Positions 63,991-64,000 of a stretch of DNA of 64,000 nt are shown here, in pieces. The stretch comes from Chromatiales bacterium (GTDB lineage: Bacteria > Pseudomonadota > Gammaproteobacteria > Steroidobacterales > GCA-2729495). Where the stretch lies: positions 62,001 to 126,000 of the forward strand of contig JACKNI010000003.1 in the NCBI GenBank assembly GCA_024234935.1, in the 5' to 3' direction. Under the pieces are notes generated by a model. That model was not told where the DNA came from. It saw only the letters and a list, made by a program, of their open reading frames with translations, and ran no database searches. The position numbers and the translations under genes are program-made. The stretch's first letter is position 1, and each line of letters begins with the position of its first letter.

Positions 63991-64000
63991 CTTGGCGTAC

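Overview
The window is a continuous piece of a GC-rich gammaproteobacterial chromosome, nearly all housekeeping genes packed at high density. I see no insertion sequence, prophage, integron or CRISPR array. Three things point to the class: the kdsC-lptCAB-rpoN-hpf-rapZ block, the rpsU-yqeY-dnaG-rpoD macromolecular-synthesis operon flanked by tsaD and a CAT-anticodon tRNA-Ile2, and a split B12-dependent ribonucleotide reductase (nrdJa/nrdJb). A PPi-dependent phosphofructokinase beside a K+-independent H+-pyrophosphatase, and mgtE downstream of rapZ, suggest the Xanthomonadales/Nevskiales/Steroidobacterales side of the class. The sequence alone does not settle the genus.

Layout. 1-6416 (+): LPS export (kdsC end, lptC, lptA, lptB), sigma-54, Hpf, RapZ and MgtE. 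The PTS-Ntr genes that often sit beside hpf and rapZ are absent. 6426-14789 (-): a patatin-like lipase and a lower-glycolysis/pentose-phosphate operon (tkt-gap-pgk-pyk) ending in an Npt1/Npt2-like transporter. 14946-17522 (+): metK and ahcY of the activated methyl cycle. 17552-27050: an LTA-synthase-like sulfatase, a CpdA-like phosphodiesterase, an outer-membrane protein, a TraB/GumN protein, a TSUP permease, a Lon-N domain protein, mpl, a small membrane protein and rnd. 27070-31447: adk, PPi-PFK and hppA, followed by a clear terminator. 31487-33817: a three-gene cassette of poorly characterised exported proteins. 33762-41161: a GGDEF/EAL protein, an isoaspartyl methyltransferase-like gene, tolC, and waaA and hldE of the LPS core. 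41211-44109: nrdJb and nrdJa with a candidate NrdR box upstream.

44544-52152: a DegP/DegQ protease, an NDUFA9-like protein, cca, a MidA-type methyltransferase, a pteridine reductase, folK, folB and tsaD. 52191-56994: the rpsU-yqeY-dnaG-rpoD operon; rpsU appears to start at TTG behind a structured leader. 57026-59761 (-): an unusual group of an ICMT-like membrane methyltransferase, a small kinase-fold protein and a membrane-anchored glutamate-synthase-domain protein. 59863-64000: tRNA-Ile2, a strong shared terminator, a glycine-rich RRM protein with 36-bp tandem repeats, a VOC protein, an APC permease and the permease half of an ABC-2 exporter cut by the window edge.

The observations most worth a second look are the apparent attenuator and TTG start of rpsU, the pyrophosphate cluster, the missing PTS-Ntr genes, a 61-bp duplicated scrap of the CpdA-like gene upstream of the TraB gene, the NrdR-like palindrome before nrdJa, and the ICMT/kinase/GltB-domain group. 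No wholly new multi-gene system is evident. Many start codons were chosen from Shine-Dalgarno position and family N-termini and are inferences.
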